Positions 50,680 through 59,562 of a DNA stretch of 60,479 nucleotides are shown here, piece by piece. The translations under genes and the position numbers were made by a program. Source of the stretch: a bacterium (GTDB taxonomy: Bacteria; Thermodesulfobiota; Thermodesulfobiia; Thermodesulfobiales; Thermodesulfobiaceae). The DNA lies in assembly GCA_021783475.1 (NCBI GenBank), contig JAJXTU010000002.1:1-60479 (forward strand). Reading direction: 5' to 3'. The notes under the pieces are model-generated. The model saw nothing but the letters and a program-made list of their open reading frames with translations. It did no database searches and had not been told where the DNA came from. How positions within the stretch are numbered: position 1 is the first letter of the stretch; each line of letters starts with the position of its first letter.

Positions 50680-50969
50680 AACCTATTGAACCCATTAGTA
50701 CTAATCTCGGTTCTATTGGTTCTATTGGCTTGGGCGGGAAAAGTGAACCTACGTCTAGCTTTAAGGATACATTGATGGATTTTGTGAGCAACGTAAATTC
50801 ATCCCTTAAAGAAGGCGATCGATCTGCAGAGCAGCTTGCAGCAGGCCAAATTGATCTTCCTACAGCTCTTATAAAGCAACAGGACGCAGTTCTTTCTATG
50901 CAACTTTTAATGAGCGTAAGAAGCGAGCTTATAGGGGCATATCAGGATCTGTCTAGAATAACAACCTAA
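50676..50969 (+). CDS. fliE: Flagellar hook-basal body protein FliE
   Basis: A 97-residue helical protein linking MS ring and rod: SSFKDTLMDFVSNVNSSLKEGDRSAEQLAAG and QDAVLSMQLLMSVRSELIGAYQDLSRI are typical. ATGA overlap with flgC. Normal length, with a Gly-rich N-terminal tail. Confidence 0.93.
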   Translation: MKPIEPISTNLGSIGSIGLGGKSEPTSSFKDTLMDFVSNVNSSLKEGDRSAEQLAAGQIDLPTALIKQQDAVLSMQLLMSVRSELIGAYQDLSRITT

Positions 50970-50973
50970 TAAA

Positions 50974-52521
50974 ATGGACAGAGTTCGCGCGTTTTTTTTC
51001 AGTTTGCGTGATCGATTTTTAGCGCTTTCTCCTGGGAAGCGCTTTTTGTTGTTATCTGGCGTTGCGCTCGCCTTTATTCTAGTAATTTTTACCTCTATAT
51101 TTCTCCTAAAGCCTCAAATGGCACCCCTATTTACAAATCTATCCCCAACTGATGGGGCTGCTATTGTAGCAAAGCTCAAAGATCAAAAAATTCCCTATGA
51201 GCTGAAAGATTCTGGCACTACTATTCTGGTGCCAAAAGATAAGGTTTATGATTTAAGGCTTTCTATGGCTGCTCAAGGTCTTCCAGAGGGTTCAGGTATA
51301 GGATTTGAGATTTTTGACAAAAACAATCTTTTTACCACTGATTTTACCCAAAGAGTTGATTATATTAGAGCTTTGCAGGGAGAACTTGCGAGGACTATTT
51401 CTCAGATAAATGGCGTAGAGGGGGCAAGAGTACATATTGTGCTTCCCAAGAAAGAGCTCTTTGTGTCTCAGGATATGCCAGCTACCGCGTCAGTTATGCT
51501 AAATTTGAAACCAGGGCAGAGCATCTCTGAAAGAGAGACTGAGGCCATAGCATTTCTAATTTCTAGAGCTGTTGAAGGTCTTAAGCCAGAAAATGTGACT
51601 ATTATGGATACAAGAGGGGAGCTTCTTTCTGCCAATCTCTCCTTTAACAGGTCTGGACTCTCACAAAGAGAATTTGATATGAAAAGAAAATACGAGAGCG
51701 AAGTCCAAAGGAAAATTCAGACGATGCTTGACACAATGCTTGGCCCCGGGAAATCAGTTGTCAGGGTTTCTGCCGAGCTCAATCTTGCTTCATCTGAAGT
51801 TAAAAAGGTGACATATACACCAGTAGTCGGTCAGAATGGCATAGTAAGATCGAGTAAGGTATCTACCGATTCCTCAAAAAGTCAGAATGCTGCTCCTCAG
51901 ACACAGTCAACAACATCGCCTCAGGGCATACCTTCCTATCAGACTCCTGCGCCAAGCTCTACATCATCGAGCAGAAAAACAGAGGATATTACAAATTATG
52001 AGATAAACCAACAGGAAGAAATGATCAAAAACCCTGCTGGAGATATAAAAAGGCTTACTGTTTCAGTAATGGTTGACGGTACGCCTCAAACAATAAACCT
52101 GCAGTCACTGACTACTGCGGTATCCAATGCAGCAGGCATATTGCCCCAAAGAGGTGACAGTGTAGATGTTCAGGCAATGCCATTTGATAGGGCATATCAG
52201 CAAAGTGAGATCAAGGCTATGCAACAAGCTCAACTGATGGACACGATAAAAAGCATTGCTATGTGGGCTGCAATAATTATCGTTGCCATAATAGCGTTTG
52301 TATTTATAAGAAAAGCTCTGGCTTCCATGAAAAAAGAATCAGGTCAACAAGGTGCACATATTCTTGATGCGACAATTGGCGCTGAAGGCATAAGACATGA
52401 AAAACCTCTTACCCCTGAAGAGTTAGCAAGAAGAAAGGCAAGGGATGAAGTTGAAAGGCTTGCCAAAGACAAGCCTTCAGAGGTTGCCAATCTCATAAAA
52501 ACGTGGTTGAGAGAGGAATAA
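50974..52521 (+). CDS. fliF: Flagellar MS-ring protein FliF
   Basis: A 515-residue inner-membrane ring protein. TM1 near 22-44 (FLLLSGVALAFILVIFTSIFLL), ring-building motifs GLPEGSGIGFEIFD, LQGELARTISQINGVEGARVHIVLPKKELF and the central SYQTPAPSSTSSS linker, then TM2 near 430 (IAMWAAIIIVAIIAFVFI) and a C-terminal FliG-binding tail (RDEVERLAKDKPSEVANLIKTWL). Complete and of normal length; 4 bp after fliE. Confidence 0.96.
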   Translation: MDRVRAFFFSLRDRFLALSPGKRFLLLSGVALAFILVIFTSIFLLKPQMAPLFTNLSPTDGAAIVAKLKDQKIPYELKDSGTTILVPKDKVYDLRLSMAAQGLPEGSGIGFEIFDKNNLFTTDFTQRVDYIRALQGELARTISQINGVEGARVHIVLPKKELFVSQDMPATASVMLNLKPGQSISERETEAIAFLISRAVEGLKPENVTIMDTRGELLSANLSFNRSGLSQREFDMKRKYESEVQRKIQTMLDTMLGPGKSVVRVSAELNLASSEVKKVTYTPVVGQNGIVRSSKVSTDSSKSQNAAPQTQSTTSPQGIPSYQTPAPSSTSSSRKTEDITNYEINQQEEMIKNPAGDIKRLTVSVMVDGTPQTINLQSLTTAVSNAAGILPQRGDSVDVQAMPFDRAYQQSEIKAMQQAQLMDTIKSIAMWAAIIIVAIIAFVFIRKALASMKKESGQQGAHILDATIGAEGIRHEKPLTPEELARRKARDEVERLAKDKPSEVANLIKTWLREE

Positions 52522-53529
52522 GTGAAAGGACAACATTTTTCAAATAGACAGAAGGCAGCTGCTCTCCTCTTGCAGCTTGGCCCGGCTGAGGCCGCAAACG
52601 TTTTGAAACATCTTTCTGACGAAGATGTGGACCTTCTAACGCTTGAAATCGCCGGCCTGGGAAAGATAGAGAACAATGAAATAGATGAAGTTTTAGAAGA
52701 GGCTTTTCAGACCATGTATGCTAGAGAGATTGCATCAAGAGGAGGAGTGAACTACGCAAAGGAGCTTTTGGAAAAGGCATTCGGCGTAGAAAGGGCCCAG
52801 GAAATTTTGACAAGGCTTTCTTCTTCCCTCCAGGTAAGACCCTTTGAAATTGCAAGGAAAGCTGATGCAAGGCAGCTTTTAAACTTTCTCCAGAACGAGC
52901 ATCCGCAAACTATTGCTCTTGTTCTGGCTCACCTAAAACCAGAACAGGCTGGGGCAATCATAAGTGAGTTGTCGCCTGCTATCCAGTCAGATGTATCTTT
53001 TAGGTTGGCTACTATGGACCGAACTTCTCCAGATGTTATTCGCGAAGTCGAAAGCGTTCTTGAAAGGAAACTTTCGACCATTGTTAGTCAGGACTTTACT
53101 GAAGTAGGCGGGGTTCAGACTTTAGCTCAAATCTTATCAAGGTCGGGTAGGGCAGTTGAAAAATCTGTCTTAGAGGCTCTGGACGAAAAGGATCCAGAAT
53201 TAGCTGAAAATGTCAGAAAGTTGATGTTCACATTTGATGATATTGTAAACCTTGACGATCGTTCAATTCAGGTAGTACTTAGAGAGGTAGACTCGAAGGA
53301 TCTCGGTATTGCCCTCAAAGGTAGTTCTGAAGAGGTTAAAGAGAGAATACTGAAAAATCTTTCTCAAAGAGCTGCGCAGATGTTAAAGGAAGAATTGGAA
53401 TATATGGGTCCAGTAAGGTTAAAACAGGTTGAGGAGGCACAAAGCAAGATCGTCGCGATAATAAGAAGGCTTGAAGAAGCAGGTACTATAGTTGTATCGC
53501 GTGGCGGAGAAGATGAGATCGTATACTAA
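52522..53529 (+). CDS. fliG: Flagellar motor switch protein FliG
   Basis: A 335-residue rotor protein. Motifs: EHPQTIALVLAHLKPEQAG in the middle domain, the switch-region MFTFDDIVNLDDRSIQVVLREVD with its charged residues, and KERILKNLSQRAAQMLKEELEYMGPVRL at the end. GTG start directly after the fliF stop, with GAGGAA as RBS. Length and all charged torque residues look normal. Confidence 0.96.
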   Translation: MKGQHFSNRQKAAALLLQLGPAEAANVLKHLSDEDVDLLTLEIAGLGKIENNEIDEVLEEAFQTMYAREIASRGGVNYAKELLEKAFGVERAQEILTRLSSSLQVRPFEIARKADARQLLNFLQNEHPQTIALVLAHLKPEQAGAIISELSPAIQSDVSFRLATMDRTSPDVIREVESVLERKLSTIVSQDFTEVGGVQTLAQILSRSGRAVEKSVLEALDEKDPELAENVRKLMFTFDDIVNLDDRSIQVVLREVDSKDLGIALKGSSEEVKERILKNLSQRAAQMLKEELEYMGPVRLKQVEEAQSKIVAIIRRLEEAGTIVVSRGGEDEIVY

Positions 53530-53981
53530 TGAAGAAATTTGCTTTTAAGTTTGAGAAGATAAAAAAACTCAGAGATATAGAAAGAGATACCTCTCTAGGT
53601 GTTTTTGCAAAGTCATTGAGCGATTTTATGATTAAAGAAAAAGAATACAAACTCTTTTTTAAGAAAGTATTGACTGCAAGAGAAGAATTGAACCTTGCCT
53701 TAGAAAATGGCTCGAGCGTTGAGAATATTAATATTTTATTAAACAATATGTATGTATCTGAAGAAATACTGAAGAGGAAAAGAGACGAATTATATTCAGC
53801 CTATTTAAAAGCAAAAGAAGATAAATCTGACTTTCTTTTGAAAGATGTAAAAAGAAAGATTATGGAGAAAATCAAAGACCAACATCTAAAATTATACGTA
53901 AGGGAATTTTTAAAAGAAGATCAGTCGCATATTGACGAAGCCTCAATCAACATGCATGAGTTAAAAAGGAAATCTAATTAG
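53529..53981 (+). CDS. fliJ: FliJ-like flagellar export protein
   Basis: A 150-residue, highly charged coiled-coil protein starting KKFAFKFEKIKKLRDIERD, as FliJ does. FliJ is the stalk of the type III export ATPase complex. Its normal upstream partners fliH and fliI are missing here; it follows fliG with a one-base overlap (TAATG). Family similarity is low, so length, coiled-coil and context support the call. Confidence 0.75.
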   Translation: MKKFAFKFEKIKKLRDIERDTSLGVFAKSLSDFMIKEKEYKLFFKKVLTAREELNLALENGSSVENINILLNNMYVSEEILKRKRDELYSAYLKAKEDKSDFLLKDVKRKIMEKIKDQHLKLYVREFLKEDQSHIDEASINMHELKRKSN

Positions 53982-56009
53982 GTGAGCAGCGTTTTTTCGC
54001 GATCGGAGACCGTTCTTGCAGCATTAATTATGCTTATTTTGGGAATTATGATGATTCCTTTGCCCCCAGTAATGATGGATATATTACTGTCACTGAATAT
54101 ATCTCTTGCAATTATCACTCTTATGGTGACGCTAAGCGTAACTACTCCACTTGATTTCTCAGTCTTTCCAACGCTCATTTTAATAATGACAATATTTAGG
54201 ATTGCGTTAGAAATAGCAGCGACAAGGCTAATACTTTTGCACGCTTTTGCTGGTGAGGTAATTTACTCATTTGGTAACTTTGTGGTTGGCGGCAACTACG
54301 TGGTTGGTCTTATTATATTTTTGATCCTTATAGTCATCCAATATCTTGTTATTACAAGCGGTGCAACGCGTACGGCAGAAGTGGCAGCCAGGTTTACATT
54401 GGATTCGATGCCAGGTAAACAAATGGGAATAGATGCAGATCTAAATGCTGGCTTAATAAACGATGATCAGGCAAGGGAAAGAAGAAGAGATATCCAAAGA
54501 GAAGCAGATTTTTATGGCAGCATGGACGGCGCATCTAAATTTGTAAGAGGTGATGCAATATCTGCCATTGTAATAATGTTTATTAACATAATAGGCGGTT
54601 TTATCATTGGTATAGTACAACACAATATGGATATCGGACAGGCCTTAAGTACATATACGCTTCTAACGGTCGGAGAAGGTCTTGTCTCTCAAATTCCAGC
54701 ACTTCTTCTGTCCACTTCTACTGGCATAATTATAACAAGGGCATCGAGTAAAGGAGGACTTGGCTCAGACACCTTTACTCAGATGGTGGCTCAGCCCTCT
54801 GCAATACTTTTTGCTGCCTTGATAATGTTAATTATGGGACTGATTCCTGGTTTGCCAAAGCTCCCATTTTTCATTCTTGCTGCTGCTTTTGGTTTTGCTG
54901 GGTATCTTCTTGTAAAGAAAGGCAAAGAAGAGGTGATCTCTGAAGAGGAATCTCAAGCTGAAATTCCAGTAGTTCTTCCACCTGTAGAAATTGATCCTTC
55001 AATTCTCAAAGTTGAAACACTGGAGCTTGAAATGGGATATTCTTTGGTGCAACTGGCCGATGTGAGTAGAGGGGAGGGAATACTCCACAGACTGGCCCTC
55101 ACCAGGAGAAAGCTCTCAGAGGAAATGGGCTTTATAGTCCCACCAATCAGAGTAAGAGACAACTTACAACTTAATTCTACCAGATACCAGGTAAAAATCA
55201 GGGGAAATATAGTCGCCGTTGGAGATGCATATCCAAATAAACTGCTTGCCATGCCTCCGGCTGGGCAAGAGGTTACAATAAGCGGAATAAAGGTTAAAGA
55301 ACCAGTTTTCGGCCTTAACGCAGTTTGGATAGACTTAGAACAAAAAGAAGTTGCTGAATTATCAAGTTATACTGTAGTAGACCCATCTTCTGTCATTGTG
55401 ACCCATATGACAGAAGTCATAAAATCCAATGCTGTTCTGATACTTGGCAGACAAGAGACGTCAACTCTTATTGATTCTCTAAAAGCAACTCACCCCGTGT
55501 TGGTTGAAGAGGTTGTGCCCGAATTGCTCTCAATTGGAGATGTCCAGAAGGTCTTGCACGCCCTCTTAAGCGAAGGCATTTCTATCAGAGATATGGTGAC
55601 AATTTTTGAAGCCCTTGCTGATAATGCTAGGCAATTGAGGGACGTGGCCACGCTCACTGAGGCTGTTAGAAAAAGGATAGGAAAATCAATTACTCAGATT
55701 TATGAAGACTCTCCTGGAGAAATAAGCGCAATCGTAATAGACGCTAATCTTGAGAGCGAGATTAATTCTAGTTTGACTGAAAATAAAGTTTTGGACAATC
55801 AATTTGCACAGACTATCGTAAACAATATCACAGCATCAGTGCAGGAAGCCCTGTCTCAGGGCAAGAGATTCGTAGTTTTGACGACATCAAGAATAAGACC
55901 TCATATCAGAACCCTCACATTAAGAGCCCTGCCGAAAATACCAATTTTGTCATTTGAAGAGCTTGATCCAAATGTAAAGCTCAAGGTTATAGCGACAGTT
56001 AAAAAATAA
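53982..56009 (+). CDS. flhA: Flagellar export gate protein FlhA
   Basis: A 675-residue type III export gate subunit. About eight N-terminal helices (~10-300) include the FHIPEP-like conserved cytosolic loop: MPGKQMGIDADLNAGLINDDQARERR and the SMDGASKFVRGDAIS segment. The cytosolic domain (~330-675) has IRVRDNLQL, GLNAVWI and VVLTTSRIRPHIRTL. GTG start right after the fliJ stop. flhB, fliP, fliQ and fliR are not in the window. Last flagellar gene of the run; the methyltransferase start overlaps its stop (TAATG). Confidence 0.96.
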   Translation: MSSVFSRSETVLAALIMLILGIMMIPLPPVMMDILLSLNISLAIITLMVTLSVTTPLDFSVFPTLILIMTIFRIALEIAATRLILLHAFAGEVIYSFGNFVVGGNYVVGLIIFLILIVIQYLVITSGATRTAEVAARFTLDSMPGKQMGIDADLNAGLINDDQARERRRDIQREADFYGSMDGASKFVRGDAISAIVIMFINIIGGFIIGIVQHNMDIGQALSTYTLLTVGEGLVSQIPALLLSTSTGIIITRASSKGGLGSDTFTQMVAQPSAILFAALIMLIMGLIPGLPKLPFFILAAAFGFAGYLLVKKGKEEVISEEESQAEIPVVLPPVEIDPSILKVETLELEMGYSLVQLADVSRGEGILHRLALTRRKLSEEMGFIVPPIRVRDNLQLNSTRYQVKIRGNIVAVGDAYPNKLLAMPPAGQEVTISGIKVKEPVFGLNAVWIDLEQKEVAELSSYTVVDPSSVIVTHMTEVIKSNAVLILGRQETSTLIDSLKATHPVLVEEVVPELLSIGDVQKVLHALLSEGISIRDMVTIFEALADNARQLRDVATLTEAVRKRIGKSITQIYEDSPGEISAIVIDANLESEINSSLTENKVLDNQFAQTIVNNITASVQEALSQGKRFVVLTTSRIRPHIRTLTLRALPKIPILSFEELDPNVKLKVIATVKK

Positions 56010-57250
56010 TGAATATGGTACCTATAAAATTTGAAAAGATAGTTTGTTCTGGTAAGACTCTTGGAAAAACATCTGGCAAAGTCGTATTCTGCTATGGAGT
56101 TTTGCCTGAAGAAATTGCTGAAGTTAATTTCGTTAAAGAAAAGAAAGACTATATTGAAGCAGAACTCGTCAATATAATTGAACCATCTATATTTAGAGTC
56201 TCCCCGAAAGAAACACATTATCTTAACTGTTCACCCTGGCAGACTATAAGCTATGGCTACCAGGTTGATTTGAAAAAAAATATAACTGAAGATGCAATAT
56301 TTCAAACTGTAAAAAAAGACTTAAGACTTGATTCGTTTTATAAAGCAAGTGATATATATGGATACAGAACAAAGATTGAATATAAGTTAGATGATAGCGG
56401 TCCTAATTTAAAATATGCCTTTTATAAGAGAGGGACAAAAAATCTTGTGCCTCTTGAATACGGATGTGCTCTGATAGACGATATGGTAAATCGCCTTGCA
56501 TATAAATTTTTAGATTTCATTAATTCTTTAAATATAGACAGAAAGGCTCTTGACAGGATTGTTTTTAGAAAAGGGGTAAATGGCGAAGTATTGGGAATAA
56601 TTTATTTAAATTATAAGATTGATAAAATTATTTTACCCAAAATTGAAAATTTAGTTGGTCTTGTTGTGATTGACGGGAATAATAAAAAAATATATGGTCA
56701 GGAGTTTATAGAACAAGATCTTTTGGGCACTCAGATAAAGTATGGTTATGATTGTTTCTTCCAAAACAACATTGAGCTATTTTCTAAGGTGTTAGAAATT
56801 ATTAGAAGTGAGATTAATAATACGGGAAAGATAGTAGATTTATATTCTGGAGTTGGATCTATAGGGTTTAGCCTCAGAGATTTAGCAAGTAAAATAATTT
56901 TAATAGAGTCTTTTAGAAATTCACACCTTTATTCAATTAAGAATATAGAAGCGCTTGGTGCAAAAAATGTGATGTCAATTCTCTCTAACTCTGAAAAAGT
57001 TGGTGAAGATATTTTGAAAGAAGCTGACGTTGTTATCCTTGACCCTCCAAGGGCTGGAGCTGAAAAAATACTATTAGAAAAAATATTGAGAGTTCTACCA
57101 AAAAAAATTATTTATCTTTCCTGCAATCCCATAACCCTTGGCAGAGATATGTCATATTTGTTGCAGAAATATGATTTAAAAAAGATTTACGGTTTTGATT
57201 TTTATCCAAACACCGTTCACACTGAAACACTTGCTATTTTTGAGAGGTAG
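56009..57250 (+). CDS. RumA/TrmA-family RNA (uracil-5-)methyltransferase
   Basis: A 413-residue SAM-dependent enzyme that methylates a uridine in 23S rRNA or tRNA. SAM site DLYSGVGSIGFS near residue 281, catalytic regions DPPRAG near 345, YLSCNPITLGRD near 370 (nucleophile Cys) and FYPNTVHTET near 400. The Fe-S cluster signature of RlmD (C-x5-C-G-G-C) is not kept: the equivalent reads NCSPWQ, so a cluster is doubtful. The exact target (U1939, U747, tRNA U54) cannot be told from this. Translationally coupled to flhA. Confidence 0.88.
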   Translation: MNMVPIKFEKIVCSGKTLGKTSGKVVFCYGVLPEEIAEVNFVKEKKDYIEAELVNIIEPSIFRVSPKETHYLNCSPWQTISYGYQVDLKKNITEDAIFQTVKKDLRLDSFYKASDIYGYRTKIEYKLDDSGPNLKYAFYKRGTKNLVPLEYGCALIDDMVNRLAYKFLDFINSLNIDRKALDRIVFRKGVNGEVLGIIYLNYKIDKIILPKIENLVGLVVIDGNNKKIYGQEFIEQDLLGTQIKYGYDCFFQNNIELFSKVLEIIRSEINNTGKIVDLYSGVGSIGFSLRDLASKIILIESFRNSHLYSIKNIEALGAKNVMSILSNSEKVGEDILKEADVVILDPPRAGAEKILLEKILRVLPKKIIYLSCNPITLGRDMSYLLQKYDLKKIYGFDFYPNTVHTETLAIFER

Positions 57251-57278
57251 ACAGCCAACTATTATAAAATTAAATGAA

Positions 57279-57300
57279 AAAAGCTAATTTTATGGCTTTT
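57279..57300. terminator. Shared hairpin between the methyltransferase and mop
   Basis: AAAAGC pairs with GCTTTT around a 10-nt loop; on the minus strand GCTTTTTTCATTTAATTTT follows. It overlaps the mop stop codon and lies between converging genes. Confidence 0.6.
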
Positions 57301-57496
57301 CTATACTCACATTAGTTGCTTTTATTAATGCATTTACCTCGTCTCCAACTTTTAGCATAAGTTTTTCCACGCTTCTGGTAGTGACTATAGAAGCTATAAT
57401 TCCAGCAGTGGTTTCTACGTTTACTTCAGATACCACATCACCCTTAACAATTTCAACAATCTTGCCTTTTAAGTGATTTCTTAAAGTGCTTTCCAC
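57290..57496 (-). CDS. Mop/TOBE molybdate- or tungstate-binding protein
   Basis: A 68-residue single Mop domain (RNHLKGKIVEIVKGDVVSEVNVETTAGIIASIVT, then SVEKLMLKVGDEVNALIKATNVSI). Such molbindins oligomerise and store molybdate or tungstate in the cytoplasm. GTG start with GGGGAGG 5 nt upstream. It lies divergently next to modABC, whose ATPase lacks this domain, so it may supply the oxyanion sensing missing from ModC, or act as a store. Confidence 0.9.
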   Translation of the reverse strand: MESTLRNHLKGKIVEIVKGDVVSEVNVETTAGIIASIVTTRSVEKLMLKVGDEVNALIKATNVSIEKP

Positions 57497-57528
57497 AAAA
57501 ACCTCCCCAAACAGAATTTGATGACTTT

Positions 57529-57558
57529 ATTATATGGGTAATTATAAAATAATGTCAA
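57529..57558 (-). promoter_or_regulatory. mop promoter
   Basis: On the minus strand TTGACA (57558-57553), 18 bp, TATAAT (57534-57529): both hexamers are perfect. The start would be about 30 bp ahead of the GTG. Confidence 0.75.
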
Positions 57559-57687
57559 ATTTAATTAGTGATAAGATTAATTAACTTTATTTTATTAATT
57601 ATATGTTAAAAATGAAATTAACTCAAAAAATAGTAAGTCAAAGAATATTTGCATTTTTTATAATCATTATTTAACCTCTATTAGTCC

Positions 57688-57718
57688 TTGACAAATAGTT
57701 TGTTTTCTCATATATAAT
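57688..57718 (+). promoter_or_regulatory. Promoter of the mod leader (copy A)
   Basis: TTGACA (57688-57693) and TATAAT (57713-57718) with a 19-bp gap (17 bp if TATATA at 57711 is used). The same layout and much of the sequence recur at 60324-60354. Confidence 0.75.
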
Positions 57719-57724
57719 ATAAAC

Positions 57725-58036
57725 AGCCTTTAAGAGGGTTTGCTAAGTTAAATAAACGTCGATGGCGACTTCATCTTAGCTTGAGCTTGGAGTTCTTCAC
57801 TCATATCAAAGTTTGAGTAAAAAATTTGAAGTTTGCGGGTGAGATTTCATCGCCCACATCCTGCGCGCCCGTAGCTTAGCTGAGCAGAGCGACGGACTTG
57901 GAGTCCAAAGTTCGAGGATTCTCCGAGTTATATATCCTAAAACGTTTGTCATGGATATATAACCTGGGCTTTATTAAGCCCACGGGGTATGTTTGGAAAC
58001 GAACACACCTTCACATATGAAAAGGAGGAAATAATT
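57725..58036 (+). promoter_or_regulatory. Long structured leader RNA ahead of modABC (copy A)
   Basis: About 310 nt separate the promoter from modA. Visible hairpins: GCTAAG/CTTAGC enclosing GTCG-ATGG-CGAC; GAGCT-TGG-AGTTC; ACTCA/TGAGT; GGGTGA/TCGCCC; GGACT-TGG-AGTCC; an 11-bp GTTATATATCC/GGATATATAAC; and TGGGCTT/AAGCCCA. The first ~110 nt recur at 60360-60479 with compensatory base changes. This looks like a riboswitch or other cis-regulatory RNA. Given the genes, molybdate, tungstate or their pterin cofactor are plausible ligands, but I cannot match it to the Moco motif by eye. Confidence 0.7.
57865..57925 (+). other. tRNA-like segment within the mod leader
   Basis: GCGCCCGTAGCTTAGCTGAG and the following AGAGCG match the acceptor and D-arm of an elongator tRNA, and a 7-nt anticodon-like loop CTTGGAG follows. 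The anticodon stem has only three pairs, the T arm is not normal (GTTCGAGGATTC) and no CGGGCGC closes the acceptor. It is not a working tRNA as read. Confidence 0.45.
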
Positions 58037-58846
58037 ATGAAAAAGATTGTTATTGTATGCTTTGCTTGTTTGATTGTCGTTTCTTCTGTGTTTTTGATTT
58101 CAGGCTGTTCGTCTAGTAAATCCACTAACTCTAAACAAACAACCATTACCATTTCAGCAGCAGCAAGTCTTACCGAATCTTTGAATAAGATTGTTGCAAA
58201 TTTTGAAAAAACTTATCCCAATGTTTTAGTTAGGGTTAACTATGGTGCATCTGGTGCTTTGAGACAACAAATAGAGCAGGGAGCCAAGGTAGATCTGTTC
58301 CTTCCTGTTTCTTTAAAAGATCTACAAACCTTAGAGTCTGAAAAATTAATAGATCCATCTAAATCAGAAGTTTTTGCTAAGAACATACTTGTTTTAATAG
58401 TTCCAAAGGGCAATCCGTTGAACATAAAGGGCGTTGATGATTTGAAGAGGGAGGACGTTAAGCGTATAGCTATTGGTGCAGTCCCAAGTGTGCCAGCTGG
58501 TGTTTATGCCAAAGAAAGCATGGAAAAAGTAGGATTGTTTAACGAGCTTAAAGATAAATTTATTTATGCAAAGGATGTTAGGCAGGTTCTTGATTATGTA
58601 AACACTTCAAACGTTGATGCTGGTTTTGTATATAGGACTGATGCAGCGATTGTTAAAGATGTGGAAATTGCAAGTACGATTCCCGATCTAAATCATAAAC
58701 CGATCGAATATTATGCAGCTATTATTAATTCGTCAAAAAATCAAGATATTTCCACAGAATTTATGAAATACCTGTTAGACAAGGACTCACAAAAGATTCT
58801 TAGTGGATATGGCTTTTTGCCTCCTAAGACTTCAAGCGAAAATTAA
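58037..58846 (+). CDS. modA: Molybdate/tungstate ABC transporter, substrate-binding lipoprotein
   Basis: A 269-residue periplasmic binding protein with a lipoprotein signal (VCFACLIVVSSVFLISGC, lipobox LISGC). ModA hallmarks follow: ISAAASLTESLNKI, NYGASGALRQQIEQGAKVDLFLPVSLKDL, IAIGAVPSVPAGVYAKESMEKVGLF, VDAGFVYRTDA and the C-terminal LLDKDSQKILSGYGF. Start ATG 58037 with AAAGGAGGAA upstream; the ORF-track start lies in the leader. Whether Mo or W is preferred cannot be told, though the AOR gene suggests tungstate. Confidence 0.94.
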   Translation: MKKIVIVCFACLIVVSSVFLISGCSSSKSTNSKQTTITISAAASLTESLNKIVANFEKTYPNVLVRVNYGASGALRQQIEQGAKVDLFLPVSLKDLQTLESEKLIDPSKSEVFAKNILVLIVPKGNPLNIKGVDDLKREDVKRIAIGAVPSVPAGVYAKESMEKVGLFNELKDKFIYAKDVRQVLDYVNTSNVDAGFVYRTDAAIVKDVEIASTIPDLNHKPIEYYAAIINSSKNQDISTEFMKYLLDKDSQKILSGYGFLPPKTSSEN

Positions 58847-58866
58847 AGAGCACATATTAAAATAGT

Positions 58867-59562
58867 ATGAACAGTATAGACTATACCCCAATATGGCTTT
58901 CTTTAGAGGCGTCGCTAATGTCTTCTATCTTTCTTGTAATATTTGGCATTTTAGTTGCAAAATTTATGTCAGAGAATAATTTTAAAGGTAAAGATGTGCT
59001 AGATGGACTGTTTGTCCTGCCATTAGTGGTGCCGCCTGTTGTTGTGGGATTTATTTTGCTTGTCTTATTTGGAAAATATGGACCTCTTGGCATTTTTTTA
59101 AAAAATACTTTTGGCATTTCAATTGTCTTTACTATTTATGCAGCAGCAATAGCATCCTTTATAGTATCTTTTCCTTTAATGTATAAAAGCGCAAGATCAG
59201 CTTTTGAAGAAGTAGATGACAATCTAAAAGACGCAGCTAAGACTTTAGGTGCCGGTAATTGGAAAATATTCTTTACAATTACCGTTCCTCTTTCATCTCG
59301 TGGCTTAATTTCTGGGTTTATCATTGCTTTTGCAAGGGCATTAGGAGAATTTGGAGCGACTATAATGGTAGCGGGTGATATTCCTGGCGTTACAAATACC
59401 ATTCCTATTCAGATTTTTTTTGCAACAGAAAATGGCCAAATGCACGAGGCCCTTTTTTATGTGGCCATCATTTGCTTAATAAATTTGATCTTAATATTTA
59501 TTTCAAACAAAATATCTAGAAAAAAAGCTTCTTATAAGGGGTTAGAAAATGCTAAAAGTTAA
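58867..59562 (+). CDS. modB: Molybdate/tungstate ABC transporter permease
   Basis: A 231-residue inner-membrane protein with five or six helices. The ModB-type start (IWLSLEASLMSSIFLVIFGILVAKFM), LPLVVPPVVVGFILLVLFGKYGPLG, and the ATPase-coupling EAA loop DDNLKDAAKTLGAGNWKIFFTITVPLS with FARALGEFGATIMVAGDIPG are all diagnostic. 20 bp after modA; overlaps modC by 14 nt. Confidence 0.95.
   Translation: MNSIDYTPIWLSLEASLMSSIFLVIFGILVAKFMSENNFKGKDVLDGLFVLPLVVPPVVVGFILLVLFGKYGPLGIFLKNTFGISIVFTIYAAAIASFIVSFPLMYKSARSAFEEVDDNLKDAAKTLGAGNWKIFFTITVPLSSRGLISGFIIAFARALGEFGATIMVAGDIPGVTNTIPIQIFFATENGQMHEALFYVAIICLINLILIFISNKISRKKASYKGLENAKS

Noticed and set aside
57865-57937. A functional tRNA gene in the mod leader
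   Set aside because: Only the 5' half fits; the anticodon stem, T arm and acceptor closure fail.
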